DNA from: Modestobacter sp. VKM Ac-2985
GTDB taxonomy: Bacteria > Actinomycetota > Actinomycetes > Mycobacteriales > Geodermatophilaceae
NCBI RefSeq assembly: GCF_026967925.1
Contig: NZ_JAPVBI010000001.1
Span: forward strand, 1,269,613-1,333,612
Direction of reading: 5' to 3'
DNA length: 64,000 nt
In this document: positions 63,803 to 64,000 of the stretch, in pieces
Numbering within the stretch: the first letter of the stretch is position 1
How the letters are laid out: every line of letters starts with the position of its first letter
Position numbers and translations under genes: made by a program
The notes under the pieces: generated by a model
What the model was told of the DNA's origin: nothing
Databases searched by the model: none
What the model saw: the letters and a program-made list of their open reading frames with translations, nothing else

Positions 63803-64000
63803 TCAGCGGACGACGACGGCGTGCTCCTGCTGCGCGACGAACTCGCCGATCACCGGGGCGCCGGGCACCTCGCCGCCGAGCAGCAGCCCACCGGAGGTCT
63901 GCGCGTCGGCCAGCAGCAGCGCCTCGTCCTCGCTGACCGCCGACAGGTCGGCGTGCGGGCGGACCCAGTCCAGGTTCCGCCGGGTGCCGCCGGAGACCCA
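63803..64000 (-). CDS. selD: Selenide, water dikinase, C-terminal end (partial)
   Basis: The 65 codons visible before the stop at 63803 read WVSGGTRRNLDWVRPHADLS, then LLLADAQTSGGLLLGGEVPG and end EFVAQQEHAVVVR. GGTRRNLD and LADAQTSGGLL are diagnostic of the SelD C-terminal domain. The N-terminal part with the active-site Cys/Sec loop lies outside the window. SelD makes selenophosphate for selenocysteine or selenouridine, so the organism probably uses selenium. Confidence 0.9.
   Translation of the reverse strand, partial: WVSGGTRRNLDWVRPHADLSAVSEDEALLLADAQTSGGLLLGGEVPGAPVIGEFVAQQEHAVVVR

Overview
The window is chromosomal DNA from a very high-GC actinobacterium. Its backbone follows a classic actinobacterial gene order (tig-clpP1-clpP2-clpX, valS, folC-DUF4233, ndk, TIGR03960/TIGR03936 pair, rne-rplU-rpmA-obgE-proB, proA, nadD-rsfS, comEA-comEC-holA, rpsT, lepA). 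GTG starts, 4-bp GTGA/ATGA gene overlaps and near-leaderless starts are frequent. The gene content fits a Geodermatophilaceae-like genus (Blastococcus, Geodermatophilus, Modestobacter), but that family-level guess is inference only.

Layout. 1-7.9 kb: an MMPL transporter cut by the window edge, a YjbR protein, a NarL-type two-component system, a large lipoprotein with cell-wall-binding-repeat character, and an ECF sigma factor with a SnoaL-like tail. 7.9-17 kb: a tightly packed nine-gene run, mostly with overlapping start and stop codons. It holds two methyltransferases, a CDP-alcohol phosphotransferase fused to an LTA-synthase-like phosphatase domain, a zinc-site-less MDR dehydrogenase, a PTPS-fold protein without its catalytic residues, a glycosyltransferase, a flippase-like membrane protein, a RibD-C-type reductase and a GTP cyclohydrolase II. 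This looks like a pterin/pyrimidine-derived, glycosylated and perhaps membrane-linked metabolite pathway. It resembles the functionally unsolved SCO6650/SCO6655 locus of Streptomyces coelicolor and is the best candidate here for an undescribed system. 17-21.9 kb: a second two-component system, then a DedA protein, a GT4 glycosyltransferase and a multi-pass membrane gene that appears frameshifted. 22-25.8 kb: a MacB-type ABC transporter with visibly different base composition, a degenerate IS1634-like transposase remnant, and the 3' end of a tRNA-Gly gene. This looks like an acquired segment.

25.8-40.3 kb is housekeeping: tRNA-Gly, tRNA-Pro, trigger factor, both ClpP subunits, ClpX, an AbiEi/DUF559-type protein, ValRS, FolC, DUF4233, a small HTH regulator with a Clp-N-domain partner under a twin-palindrome promoter, Ndk, and the radical-SAM pair that precedes rne. 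40.3-64 kb: RNase E/G with long disordered arms, L21, L27, ObgE, ProB, peptide deformylase, ProA, a MoxR/VWA pair, NadD, RsfS, a histidine phosphatase, DegV, ComEA, ComEC (whose frame runs on into HolA without a stop), S20, LepA, a MOSC protein, a quinone-oxidoreductase-like enzyme, and the C-terminal end of SelD.

Recurring signals: a TANNNT box ends 6-7 nt before the start codon of many monocistronic or first genes (HTH gene, ndk, valS, proA, nadD, degV, comEA, the 62.8 kb oxidoreductase), which predicts leaderless mRNAs. GC-rich perfect inverted repeats with little or no T-tract mark most operon ends. All functional calls are from reading translated sequence and motif recognition; no database search was run.
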